Of a stretch of DNA of 64,000 nt, positions 24,123 to 34,169 are shown one piece after another. The stretch comes from Ecdyonurus torrentis (taxonomy: Eukaryota > Arthropoda > Insecta > Ephemeroptera > Heptageniidae). The notes under the pieces are model-generated. The model saw only the letters and a list, made by a program, of their open reading frames with translations, did no database searches and was not told where the DNA came from. The position numbers were made by a program, and so were the translations under genes. The stretch's first letter is position 1; every line of letters begins with the position of its first letter. The DNA is taken from assembly GCA_949318235.1 (NCBI GenBank), contig OX439132.1, positions 4,385,386-4,449,385 of the forward strand, read 5' to 3'.

Positions 24123-24195
<73 letters not shown>

Positions 24196-24690
24196 ATCAC
24201 ACAACAGAATAAACCTAACAAAATGTGATGTAATAGAAATGAATGAGATCACATGGATTGGCGAAACATCCCAAGATACCTCTGACTAAGCAAGGACCAC
24301 TACCACCATTGCCAGGACTGGCTAGAGACATGACTAGACCTGTCAAGCATGAACACTTCTCCTACCATTGAACCAGTGACACGCATGGCACCAAAGTAAT
24401 AGTATGCGATAGCACACTCATTGCCAGTGCATACCACAGTCTCTGAAAAGGCAACATATACTCACAAAGTATCAAATTCATGATCTATCTTGCTGGTCAA
24501 GCCAGTACAACATAAGCCTAGGACAGCGGTCCTTCTTATCACAATGATAAGAGTTTGGACTGTGCTTACTTTATGGACTCTATCCCAGTTGGCCAGGGGA
24601 GGAGCCTAAAGTGTGATAAGAAATGGCCACTGTGTTAGGCTATACCACTGCACCACATGGCTTGGTCATTATTCAATATTAGGATTTTTT
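24123..24690 (-). mobile_element. tRNA-derived SINE with (TC)n tail and head insertion
   Basis: Full-length-looking copy read on the minus strand. A-box-like gtggtgcagtggtat is near 24645; the about 100-bp head insertion is at 24510-24640; B-box-like gaatttgatac is near 24470. The body follows (gacaggtctagtcatgtctc), then ttctgttgtgtgatatagaa, then (TC)n, which is the (GA)n tract at 24123-24189. Confidence 0.8.
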
Positions 24691-25237
24691 TTTTATATAT
24701 ATCTTAAATTTGTAGTATTTATCATATCATTCATTATTATAAGCACGACTGTGACTTTTTTTTTTTAACAATTGTTGAAACTGCAATAAGTAATTCTAAT
24801 CTTTGTACTACCAGTTCTCAGCTTATATGCACCATATTACATATTATTCAGCACTCAAATCCCTGATGAAGCTGAAAGTAAATTTGTCAGCACTGTTATG
24901 AAATGACAGGGCATAGACTTTACTGACTTTACTGTATAATATTATAAGACAAATAAATTTCAGTAACCAAACTAAAATAATGTTAAAAATATATAAATAA
25001 CAGGAGCAAAATAATGAACGTTAAATTAACAATTCCAAGTTAAAGTTTCATTGCTTGTTGCTTTATTAATATTTTTAGTTTTAGAAATTACTTCAACAAT
25101 ACATTTTCATTAACTTAACAACATTAATTTTAAAAAGTTTATATGGTACAAAATAATGGTAACAAAATTGAATGCTGCAATGCGAGATCTTCACTTTAAA
25201 GTTCTACTTGCAAAGTCAAACTGTAACTATGCTAAAG

Positions 25238-25271
<34 letters not shown>

Positions 25272-25471
25272 CTAAAAAAAATATTATTACTTTTTTTCTT
25301 TTTCCTTTTTGTTCACGATTTTTTATTGATATTGTTATTGATTGGTTATTTGATACAGGCCAATCAAACATACTGAAGATAAAAATCATATCTTAACTGT
25401 AATTATTTAAAACAAAAGCAAAATGTCAAGTTGTCAAAATCAATTTAGGAAAAAAAAAAATGGTTAGGATA
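24691..25471. repeat. Duplicated intron blocks (block B)
   Basis: Holds the ttctcagcttatatgcacca block (about 24815), then block B from 25040. Block B is interrupted by a 30-base A run at about 25238-25267. No coding signal. Confidence 0.65.
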
Positions 25472-26011
25472 AATAATAAAGACAAGGATAGAATTACCAC
25501 CAAGGGCCTTACCACAGTTACCACGACCTTTTGAAGAGGTCGAGGTCTTGCTTGGCACAGTATTTTGTTACAAAAAAGTTTATTTTATAACTGAGAGCTT
25601 TTGTCATATGTTAATGCCATTATCAATCAAAGAAGAGATAGACTTGACTACATCAATGAGCAGTGTCTTGTCTTGTACTGCCGTGACGTGCTTTTGCTGA
25701 TTTGGAGTTGGTGGGCAGGGGTGGGAGTGTAGCAGGGAATCAGGGAAGGAGTGTGAATGAGTGATTCCATACTCCACTTCCACCTCTCCCCACCAACTCC
25801 AAACCAGCAAGAGCATAACACGGCAGTATAAGACAAGACACTGCTCAGTGATGTGCTCAAGTAAATCTCTTCTTTGATTAATAATGTCATTAACATAATG
25901 ACGAAAGCTCTGTTATAAAATTAACTTTTTTTAAACCAAATATTGTGCCATGCAAGACCTCAAACTCTCCGTAGTACTTCTACTAATAATTCTATCTTTT
26001 TCTTTATTATT
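25472..26011. mobile_element. Long palindromic MITE (P550), copy 2
   Basis: Same family as 21175-21726, with the same position relative to the flanking blocks B and C, so it was probably carried along by segmental duplication. Arms pair over about 540 bp with a few mismatches; the centre is at about 25730. Confidence 0.88.
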
Positions 26012-26660
26012 GAAGTTCTCAAAATTTCAATAGGTAAATTAAAAGTCAAGAAACAAGCACTGTTCTTACCACAATTAAGAGGAGACAGTTAGTTCAGTGA
26101 ATAATCTTGCTAGCACACAGATAAGTATAGTAATTTGTAATATTTATGCTGGCAAGATCTTTCAATAAACTGTAGCATTGAAATTTCTTCACTACAGTAG
26201 GACCAGCAATGTTTTTTTTTTTTTTTTTTTTTTTTTCTTTTTCTTTCTTTCTGTTCTGTTCTGTTCTTATCTGTCAGAACTGACTTAACAAATTTAAACT
26301 GCTGTTTTTCAACTGAATAAGCTATATTGTTTATTTTTATTTACCAAAGAAAAACTTTACACATTACAGAAATATAATGTTGCATAACATAACCACAAAT
26401 TATTTTTTAAGTCACTCAAATTATACAGTCATTAAATGTTATATCTTCTAATGAACATAATGTAATTAATAAGGAAAGTTTAAAACCATTTCTGTTTGAA
26501 TTGATAATGAAAGAAAAGGATAGGAGAAACCAACAAGCGCCTAAGATTTTCATTGAGCTACGGACCTCATCGTGGTAAGAAGCTTGTTGGTTTCTTGTAT
26601 CATCTTCTAATGAACATAATGTTAAATTATTATTATTTTGTATGCTTAATTGCCAGCATA
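26012..26660. repeat. Duplicated block C and a short palindrome
   Basis: Block C runs from about 26030 to 26460, with a poly-T tract at 26212-26236. A short palindrome follows at about 26510-26610 (aggagaaaccaacaagc against gcttgttggtttcttg). Confidence 0.65.
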
Positions 26661-27211
26661 TTATTTTGAATGCTTTTTCATATTATGATCCAACAGACGA
26701 CTTAAAGTAAAGAAAACTGTCTTGCATGCATCACAATGATGTAGATTGTCACTTTTAACTCCGTGAATTTTAAACACGTGGTTCAACAAGGAATCATGGT
26801 CTGCGAAGCTTCTAGAACAGTAGTCACAATCAAAACGACATTCCGGATGGTTTGATTTCAAATGATGGAAGGCTTCAACTGATGTAGTAAAATTTTCTAA
26901 ACAAATTGGACATTTATTTTTTGACTTCATAGATATGTTATGTTTGTGAACAATATGTCTACGAAGATTAGACAATTTGTTATATTTGTCTCCACATAAC
27001 TTGCAAGGGAACATTATTGGCGCTGATATAGTTTTGATTTTCATAAAACAAGTAACGTCAGCTGGGGTATTTCTTGAGTTATCTGTGGCAATTGGAACAA
27101 AGGAAGTATCATGCTGTTTACAATCTTTGCCATAAGGAACAGCCTCATCCTCTTCAGAATCACCCAAAAAAAAATTACTTCCTGGATTTAGAACTGGGCG
27201 TAGTATCCTTC
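26661..27211 (-). CDS. Zinc-finger cassette ZF-D (3'-terminal alternative exon)
   Basis: The acceptor tatattttcag lies just after 27211. The exon starts GA AGG in phase 1 (GRILRPVLNPGSNFFL), with stop at 26661 (182 aa). The acidic motif is altered to GDSEEDEAVP. The basic KKTKHKNKRG stretch is deleted in frame, leaving YGKDCKQ. Fingers: CKLCGDKYNKLSNLRRH, CPICLENFTTSVEAFHH, CDYCSRSFADHDSLLNH and CDACKTVFFTLSRLLDH. Helix residues (-1, 2, 3, 6): K,S,N,R; T,V,E,H; D,D,S,N; T,S,R,D. It pairs with ZF-C by finger 2 (VEAFHH) and the C-terminal MKKH. If the basic stretch is a nuclear signal, this isoform would rely on others. Confidence 0.92.
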
Positions 27212-27294
27212 CTGAAAATATATAGAGCATAACTTGCTAGATGCTCAGAACACACTATAAGATGTAACGGCTTCATGGCGATAATTGTTTTATT

Positions 27295-27800
27295 TTTTAA
27301 GGAGAGAGAAAGAGAGAGGATAAACCCAACACCTTGTGATTTAATTAGAAATGAATAAGATTAAATGGATTGGTGAATCGTCCCAAGATACCTCCAACTT
27401 AGCATGGCCCACTACCACCATTGTCAGGACTGGCCAGAGACATGACTTGACCTGTCAAGCCTGAACACTTCTCCTACCATTGAACCAGTGACATGCATGG
27501 CACCAAAGTAAAAGAACACGAGATCACACTCATTGCCAGTGCATACCACAGTCTCTGAAAAGGCAACATATACTCACAAAGTATCAAACTCATGATTTAT
27601 CTTGCTGGTCAAGCCGGTACACATAAGCCTACGACAGCGGTCCTTCTTATCCCTATTCTTATAGCAGTGATAAGAGTTTGGACTGTGCTTACTTTATGGA
27701 CCCTATCCCAGGGGAGGAGCCTACAGTGAGAAAAGAATTGATAACTGTGTTGGGTTATACCACAGCACCACATGGCTTGGACATTATTATTTAATTATTG
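27295..27800 (-). mobile_element. tRNA-derived SINE with head insertion, copy next to ZF-D
   Basis: Same family and same inserted head segment (27610-27755, aggacagcggtcc-like core cgacagcggtccttcttatc) as the copies near 17.2 and 24.55 kb. The tail is a short, impure GA tract at 27300-27318. Confidence 0.78.
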
Positions 27801-27879
27801 TGATTTTTTGTATCTTAAATTTGTATGATTTATCCCTTCCTTCATTATTATAAGCACGCCTTTCACCTTTCACCTTTCA

Positions 27880-27914
<35 letters not shown>

Positions 27915-28500
27915 TAAATTGTTGAAACTGCATTAAGTAGTTCTAGTCATATACCACCAGTTCTCAGCTTACATTATAGTACACATTATCCAGCACTCAA
28001 ACAACAGATGAAGCTGAGAGACAATTTGTCAGTGGTTTGCTTGCATATAACATGGCATAGACTTTACTGTATAATATTATAATACAGATAAGTTTCAGTA
28101 ATAAGCTAAAATAATGTTAAAAATATATAAAAACCAGGAGCAAAATAATGAACAAAAAATAGTTGAAGTTTCATTGCTTGTTGCTTTATTAATATTTTCA
28201 GTTTTAGAAAATACTTCAACAACACATTTTCATTAACTTAACAATATTAATTTTAAAAAGTTTATATGGCACAAAATAATGGTAACAAAATTGAATGCTG
28301 CAATGTGAGATCTTCACTTTAAAGTTCTACTTGCAAAGTCAAACTGTAACTATGCTAAAGAAAAAAAAAAATCTTCCTTTTTGTTGAAGATTTTTTATTG
28401 ATATTGTTATTGATTGGTTATTTGATATAGGGCAATCAAATATACTGAAGATTAAAATCATATCTTAACTATACTATGATTATTTAAAACAAAAGAAAAA
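27801..28500. repeat. Duplicated intron block including block B
   Basis: Contains a CACCTTT triplication followed by poly-T (27862-27912), the ttctcagcttac block (27960) and block B (28163-28480). No coding signal. Confidence 0.65.
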
Positions 28501-28684
28501 CCGCGTCAAAAGCAAGCATCTACACTTTCCAGATTTCTGACAAAACGACTATCTACAATTTCCGAGCAGCGCTGTAACTAGACTATTGGCCATAAGCTTA
28601 ACATTGCAGATGTTTGGGAGCGGAAAGTGTAGATACTCGTTTTGTCGGAAATCTGGAAACTGTAGATGCTCACTTTTGACGCGG
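28501..28684. mobile_element. CCGCGTCAAAA-ended palindromic element, copy 1
   Basis: The ends pair (ccgcgtcaaaagcaagcat against atgctcacttttgacgcgg), with inner arms atctacactttccagattt and aaatctggaaactgtagat. 184 bp. It lies about 80 bp past the ZF-C stop. A related copy is at 36463-36592. Confidence 0.85.
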
Positions 28685-28763
28685 AGGCATCGAAATGTCA
28701 AGTTGTCAAAAAAATAGCAGAATGTAAAATTAATATTTTTAAGTTTTCTTAATTACCACCATA

Positions 28764-29356
28764 TTAGTTTGGATGCTTTTTCATATTATGATCTAACAGA
28801 CCATTTGAAGTGAAGAAAACTTTCTTGCATGCATAACAATGATGCAGATTGTCCCTTTTAACTCCGTGTATTTTAAACACGTGGTTCAACAAGGCATAGT
28901 GATTTGCAAAGCTTCTTGAACAGTAATCACAATCAAAACGACATTCTGGGTGGCTTAATTTCAAATGATGGAAGGCTTCAACTGATGTAGGAAAATTTTC
29001 CAAACAAATTGGACAATTATTTTTTGACTTCATAGATATGTTATGTTTGTCAACAATATGTCGACGAAGTTCATTGGATCTTTGAAATTTTTCTTCACAT
29101 AACTTGCAAGGGTACTTGGTCGGTGTTGATTTAGTTTTGGTTTTCATCACATTCGAAACATTAGCTGGGGAATTTCTTGAGTTATTATTAGCTGGGGTGT
29201 TTTGTGTGTTATCTGTGGCAATTGAAACAAAGGAAGTATCATTCTGTTTACAATCTTTGCCACGTTGGTTTTTCTTACAAGGAACAGCCTCATCCTCTTC
29301 AGAATCACTACTCAGCAAAATTTCATCCTCTGTAAGGACTAGGCGCAGTTGTTTTC
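28764..29356 (-). CDS. Zinc-finger cassette ZF-C (3'-terminal alternative exon)
   Basis: The acceptor tatattttcag lies just after 29356. The exon starts GA AAA in phase 1 (GKQLRLVLTEDEILL), with stop at 28764 (196 aa). The leader has SSDSEEDEAVPCKK, a reduced basic NQRGKDCKQ, and the internally duplicated DNTQNTPA / NNSRNSPA spacer shared with ZF-E. Fingers: CKLCEEKFQRSNELRRH, CPICLENFPTSVEAFHH, CDYCSRSFANHYALLNH and CYACKKVFFTSNGLLDH. Helix residues (-1, 2, 3, 6): R,N,E,R; T,V,E,H; N,Y,A,N; T,N,G,D. Finger 4 has Gly where all other C-H members have Arg at position 3. Its start resembles ZF-H and its finger 2 resembles ZF-D, suggesting recombination between cassettes. Confidence 0.93.
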
Positions 29357-29449
29357 CTGAAAATATATACAGCATAACTTGCAAGATGCTAAAAATACAC
29401 TATAATAGATGTAACAGCTTCATGATGATCATTGTTTCATTATTGAAGG

Positions 29450-29805
29450 GGGGGAGGGGGAGAGGGAGAGAGAGAGTTCTACATCACATAACAGGATAAA
29501 CCTAACAACGAGTGATTTAATAGAAATGAATGAGATCACATGGATTATAGAAACATCCCGAGATATACCTCTGGCTAAGAGTGGACCACTAAACCATTGC
29601 CAAGACCTGTCAAGCCTAAAACACTTCTCCTACCATTGAACCAGTGACACATATGGCACCAAAGTAAAAGAACATGAGAGCACACTCATTGTCAGTGCAT
29701 ATCACAGTCTCTGAAAAGGTAGCATATAATCACCAAGTATCAAACTCATGATCTATCTTGATGGTCAAGCCAGTACGCTTACCACTGTGCTACTGGCTAC
29801 GTCAT
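29450..29805 (-). mobile_element. tRNA-derived SINE without head insertion, copy next to ZF-C
   Basis: The cleanest head of the family. On the minus strand from 29800 it reads agccagtagcacagtggtaa (A-box region), then gatcatgagtttgatac (B-box region) at about 29753-29737, then the shared body, ending at a GA/G tract at 29447-29475. This is tRNA-like organisation of a SINE rather than a functional tRNA. Confidence 0.82.
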
Positions 29806-30015
29806 TATTATTTAATTTTTTAAATTTACCATTTTAAATTTGTATGGTACATCACTTCATACATTATTATAAGTACACCTTTGACCTTTTTTTTTTTTTT
29901 TTAATCAATAAATTGTTGAAACTGCATAAAGTAATTCTAGTCTCCGTACTGCTGTAATTTTGTGAAGGAATATAATTAGTTAAATTTAAATCGAGGTTAT
30001 TTATTGATTTTCTAC

Positions 30016-30055
<40 letters not shown>

Positions 30056-31759
30056 ATGTGAAAGCACGTTGAAACTTTATTTTAATATGAATGCTAGAAT
30101 TAAACTCTTGCTAGATAATGAAGAAGTTATTGTACACTCCCAGACTTCATAAAGTTAACATCAAAGATGGTGCAGCTTCCTAAACAATTCATTCATGATT
30201 TTCAGAGAATTTGGCAACACTGCTCTTAACTGACAATGTATTTTCTACCCTTTTCTTTAGAAAGCGGTATCCCCTTTGATGTTAACATTGTAGTGTCCGC
30301 TTGTGTACAGCCTCAAGGAAGAGATGGATATGAATGTGAGCCTTTGGCAGTCCTTACAGACTTGTTGGTACATTTGTAATTTCTCTTGGTCTAAACGCAC
30401 TATCAACGTCACACCATGCTGTGTCCCTTGGAGTTATATATCTAACTCTCTATCCAATTTATCATCTCTGTGCCAGCAAGAATTTTCATCGTAGAATATC
30501 TCTTACTATGCATGGCTCTCACTGCTTTCCTCTAATTATTTTATGTTAAGAATACTTGACAGAGATAGTTTCTTTTTTCCATAAGTTACACTTTGAATTA
30601 CAAATTGATTGTAATTCCTTTGTGTTGATTGAATTAAAATTAAAAATCAAAGTTAAAGTTTCATTGCTTGTTGCTTTATTAATATTTTCAGTTTTAGAAA
30701 ATACTTCAACAATACATTTTCATGAACACAACAACATAGGTATAGAGTACTCTACATAGGTTATATATTAAAAAATTATCAATATGGCACAAAATATTGT
30801 AATGTATAAAATGGTAACAAAATTAAATGTTTAAAAATTGAGATCTTTAATTTAAAGGTATTCTTACAAAGCTAACTGTAACTGCTATTTTTTTTTTCTC
30901 TCTGTATCAAAGATTTAGTTTTTTATTTAATGTTTTTTAATGATTGATTATTTGATATACGTCAATCAAATATACTGAAGATAAAAATCATACCTTAACT
31001 GTAATTATTCAAAACAAAAGAAAAATGTCAAGTTGTCAAAATTAAATTATAATAAATTAAAAGTCAACAATAACTACCAAGCAAGCACTGGCCTAACCAT
31101 AGTGACGAGACGACATATAAGTTCAGTGAAAAATGTTTCTAGCACAGAAACCTTATTCTATTCTATTTCTATACCTTATTATGCTGGCAAGATCTTTCAC
31201 TGAACTGTAGGATATTTCTTCACTACAGTGGGACCAGCACTGGTTTACTCTCTCTTTTCATGTCAATTCATTATACCAAACAGTGCTGCTTTCTTTTACT
31301 TAATTAATAGCTATATTCTTTGGTTATAACAACATGTCAAACCTAACCTAACAAATTTAGAGTGCTCTTATGAAGCTCAATATTGTTAACTATTGTCAGT
31401 TTTAATTTACCAAAGAAAAACTTGACCAATCACAGAAATATAATGTTGTATAACATTATCACAATTTATTTGTTAAGAAAGGAACCCAATATATCAATTA
31501 CAAGAACTAGAGAAACCTTAGCACTCTAAACAACTTACGAAGAGGATGGTTGCTCTAGAAACAACGTAACTAGAGTTAATATTTATGTAAACTGTGCCAT
31601 CGAGATCTTCACCTAGTTACGGACTTCATCATGGCACGACTGTTTTTAAAACTAGATTTCTCTTTAAAAGAATAAAAAAAAGTGCTTTCAAATTTTCTAT
31701 AGGCCTAAACGTTTAAAAAAAATACCAGTTATATTTTATAATTAAATATCACTTAATTA
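29806..31759. repeat. Intron between ZF-B and ZF-C: duplicated blocks and palindromes
   Basis: Poly-T at 29888-29902 and 30021-30051. Then a palindromic region at about 30110-30290 (aaagttaacatcaaagatgg against cctttgatgttaacattg), a gccagcaagaattttcatc element, block B (30640-31030) and block C (31060-31480). No coding signal. Confidence 0.6.
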
Positions 31760-32433
31760 TTATTCTGGGTGATACTTATTGTTATGACTCATTAAATAAT
31801 TGATGCTAGCAAACAACTTGTTACATTTTTCACACCTAGCGTCAAGAGGTCGACCAGCATTGACTTCATGAGCTTGTTTCTCATGTCTTGTTCTGCAAGC
31901 ACCATCAGAAAATGTTCTGGGACATACACGACAACGCAAGCGTTGCTCAGCATGAACTTGTTTGGCATGTGCCGTTTTCTCTGCCACAGAAAAGAATTCT
32001 TTAGGACAATATCTACATTTCCAAAATTTAAAATTATGTATTGATTTTATGTGACTAATTAACTTCTTATTAGAAGAGAAATTAGCTGTGCATAGAGAAC
32101 AAATAAGGGTGTCATTTTTCTGTGTAGAATTAGTGGTAACAGAGGGGAATTTAAACAAGACAGCTTTGCTTTCTTTAATTAACTTCGTAGCAATATCATC
32201 GTGTACTGAAATATGATCGATTAACACACGGATAGTTTTTGTTCTTGTTGGGCTCATCAGGGGAGGTCCATCTGTGATTGTAATGATGTCATCATCTTCC
32301 TCTACATTTTGATCTTCAATGGTGGTCTCTTTGACAGACACTGCTTCATTTCTCACAAGTAAGTCAGCGGCTATGTCTTCTGGTAAAGTGATAATCTTAT
32401 CAAGCAGGGTAATATACGTTCTTCTCACCAGCT
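31760..32433 (-). CDS. Zinc-finger cassette ZF-B (3'-terminal alternative exon)
   Basis: The acceptor ttggctttcag lies just after 32433. The exon starts AG CTG in phase 1, so the split codon becomes Glu instead of Gly, and stops at 31760 (223 aa, the longest cassette). The long leader (about 120 aa) has two related segments, each with a Leu-Ile/Asp helix-like stretch (DKIITLPEDIAADLLV and DHISVHDDIATKLIKE), and an acidic NVEEDDDI stretch. Four C2H2 fingers follow: CSLCTANF, CRYCPKEF, CRVCPRTF and CEKCNKLF, with x12 loops and H-x4-H pairs. It lacks the SDSEEDE motif and is divergent from C-H, so it is probably an older cassette. Confidence 0.9.
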
Positions 32434-32599
32434 CTGAAAGCCAAAGTTTTATTTTAAAATCTAGTAAGCAAAACAAGACAAATTCAACTCTATCTTTTCA
32501 TTTTTATACAATACATAACTTTAGTATAAAACATCAGTTACACATGATAACATTAAAAAGAAAGAACAGAGAGAATGAGCTCTTACCATAATGAAAATA

Positions 32600-32715
32600 T
32601 GTCCTATAGTGCAGTGAAAATTTTACTAGCACAGAGATAATCCGCTCCGTAGTTGAAGTGTTTGTTATCTCTGTGCTAGCTACATTTTCACCATACAATA
32701 CAACATATTTTCACT
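32600..32715. repeat. Short palindrome
   Basis: The arms tagcacagagataa and ttatctctgtgcta pair, extended outward by agtgaaaattt against aaatgtgaaa-like sequence and atatgt/acatat ends. MITE-like; gctagcac cores recur across the window. Confidence 0.65.
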
Positions 32716-32769
32716 ATGGAAACATGATTATGTAGTCCCACTTTTCTTCAGTATTTAATTGTTGACCAA

Positions 32770-33230
32770 AGCAAGTTGATTTTCGTAACATGTTATCGTA
32801 TGTTGCAGATAATCTTGATGTTTGAAGAACTCTTCATTGCAATGTTTACATCAATATTTCTTGTGTTGTCAGGTGCTGTGCAAAGCTTTTGTGTTTTAAA
32901 AACAAATGCCTGCATACTGCACAATGGTAATATGGTTGTAACGTTGTATCCAATCCCTGTACGACAATCTCAAGTCGACGTTTATCATCAAATCTTAAGA
33001 ATGACAAACACTGCAGTTGTATCTGGCATCAGGGTGTTCAGTTTTGACACGGTGCAATCTTGCTCGATAAATTTTTACTACAAAATTCAAAATTTACATC
33101 TTAAACATAGCTTACACGTAGTTTTACATTTCTCATTGGGACTTCCTGTTTTTCAGATCCTGAGGTCGACGATATGTTCTGTTGTTCGTCACTTAATGAT
33201 TCCATACTCTTGATACGACTTCTCCTCACA
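32770..33230 (-). pseudogene. Fossil zinc-finger cassette between ZF-A and ZF-B
   Basis: Translating the minus strand in three frames recovers finger fragments in order. A leader RRSRIKSMESLSDE is near 33222-33180. A CKLC start is near 33115, then EHPDARYNCSVCHS at about 33038-33000, then YHCAVCRHLFLKHKSFAQH at about 32928-32872, then CKHCNEEFFKHQDYLQH at about 32846-32800. Stops (for example after VSYV and after SVCHS) and frame changes separate them. This is the layout of a fourth-member-type cassette that has lost its reading frame. A good acceptor is not visible at its 5' side (aaatcaag only). I infer a dead alternative exon, once equivalent to ZF-A or ZF-B. Confidence 0.82.
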
Positions 33231-33323
33231 TCTTGATTTGTAGTTACTTTCTCATTATCTGATTCAAAGTGAAGTCCAACTGCGTAAATAATTCCTTCCA
33301 GCGTGTGTTTTTCCTCATAAGAA

Positions 33324-33510
33324 TGATTGCTTATGTTTACTCAAAAAACGGAAAAGGAAGTGCCGGAAAAGGAAACCAAGTGACAGTAAAAGTGGGAGAA
33401 ACCTTGGTGTTAGCAGCAAGCTAACCTTGAGCTACCTCCCACTTTTACTGTCACGTGGTTTCCTCTTTAGGCAACTTCCTTTTCTGCATTTTGAGTAAAC
33501 ATAAGCAATC
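33324..33510. mobile_element. Palindromic MITE-like element
   Basis: The arms gattgcttatgtttactcaa and ttgagtaaacataagcaatc pair perfectly. Inner arms ggaagt, ggaaacca(a/c)gtgacagtaa and complements also pair. 187 bp. Confidence 0.88.
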
Positions 33511-33714
33511 AATAACATTGTAAATTTAGCGCGAGTTGTTGAATGGTAAAAATTCTTATCGTGGTCGTGTGTACAGCTCACGTACAATTCTTCCAGAAAT
33601 AATAAAATTAATATCCTTTTGGAAGTGCAATATTTTATAAAAAATAATTAAGTATCCTCTTGGTTAAATACTATGAACAAAAATATGATACAAGTGTATA
33701 TTTTTAAAGTTAAT

Positions 33715-33718
<4 letters not shown>

Positions 33719-33772
<54 letters not shown>
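33719..33772. repeat. Poly-T tract
   Basis: 54 uninterrupted T. Similar tracts of 20-40 T occur at 12278, 30021, 52305, 59970 and elsewhere. Confidence 0.97.
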
Positions 33773-33773
<1 letters not shown>

Positions 33774-34169
33774 TAAGAAAACAAGACACCTACTGACTGT
33801 AATAAAACATCTACCTACAGTCAGGCCTTAAAGTAAGCCGGAGCTGAGCTCCGGTAAAAAGTTGAAAATTTAACACTGCCCTTATGGAAGCTCCAGAGCT
33901 ATCGTGAGTGTTTTAGCATTGATAGCTCCGGTAAAAGAAATTTTCTACTTTGAACTGTAGGTATGTATTTATACAACAGTCAAACCATATCTATGAGACT
34001 AGCAGATCCTCAGGTATTAAGAAAAACAAATGTGCAGTGTGACAAGTGTTTTAATGAAGTACTTTTTGTCTTTAGCATATTTTCTTTTAGTATACCTAAT
34101 ATTAGTAGGAAAAAAAACCTTGTGGCTAAATACCCTCTATATAACACTAAAAAACAATAATAGTAAAAT

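Larger units (their letters stand above)
13718..31480. repeat. Segmental tandem-duplication array carrying cassettes C to H
   Basis: Intron blocks recur in the same order between successive cassettes. Block B (starting gaagtttcattgcttgttgc, about 250-400 bp) is at about 18.3, 20.77, 25.04, 28.16 and 30.65 kb. Block C (caagcactgg...taccacag...ttcagtgaataatcttgc, then a region ending at an aatataatgttg string) is at about 18.65, 21.77, 26.04 and 31.07 kb, with a diverged form at 15.8 kb. A SINE follows most cassettes. The unit is therefore cassette, SINE, block B, palindrome, block C, about 2.5-4.2 kb. This shows duplication of exon plus flanking intron, not retroposition. Confidence 0.85.

Noticed and set aside
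14795..29805. tRNA genes
   Set aside because: The A and B box-like heads are followed by a shared non-tRNA body, recur as dispersed copies, and three are split by the same insertion; they are SINEs. The same reasoning applies at 44905-44974.
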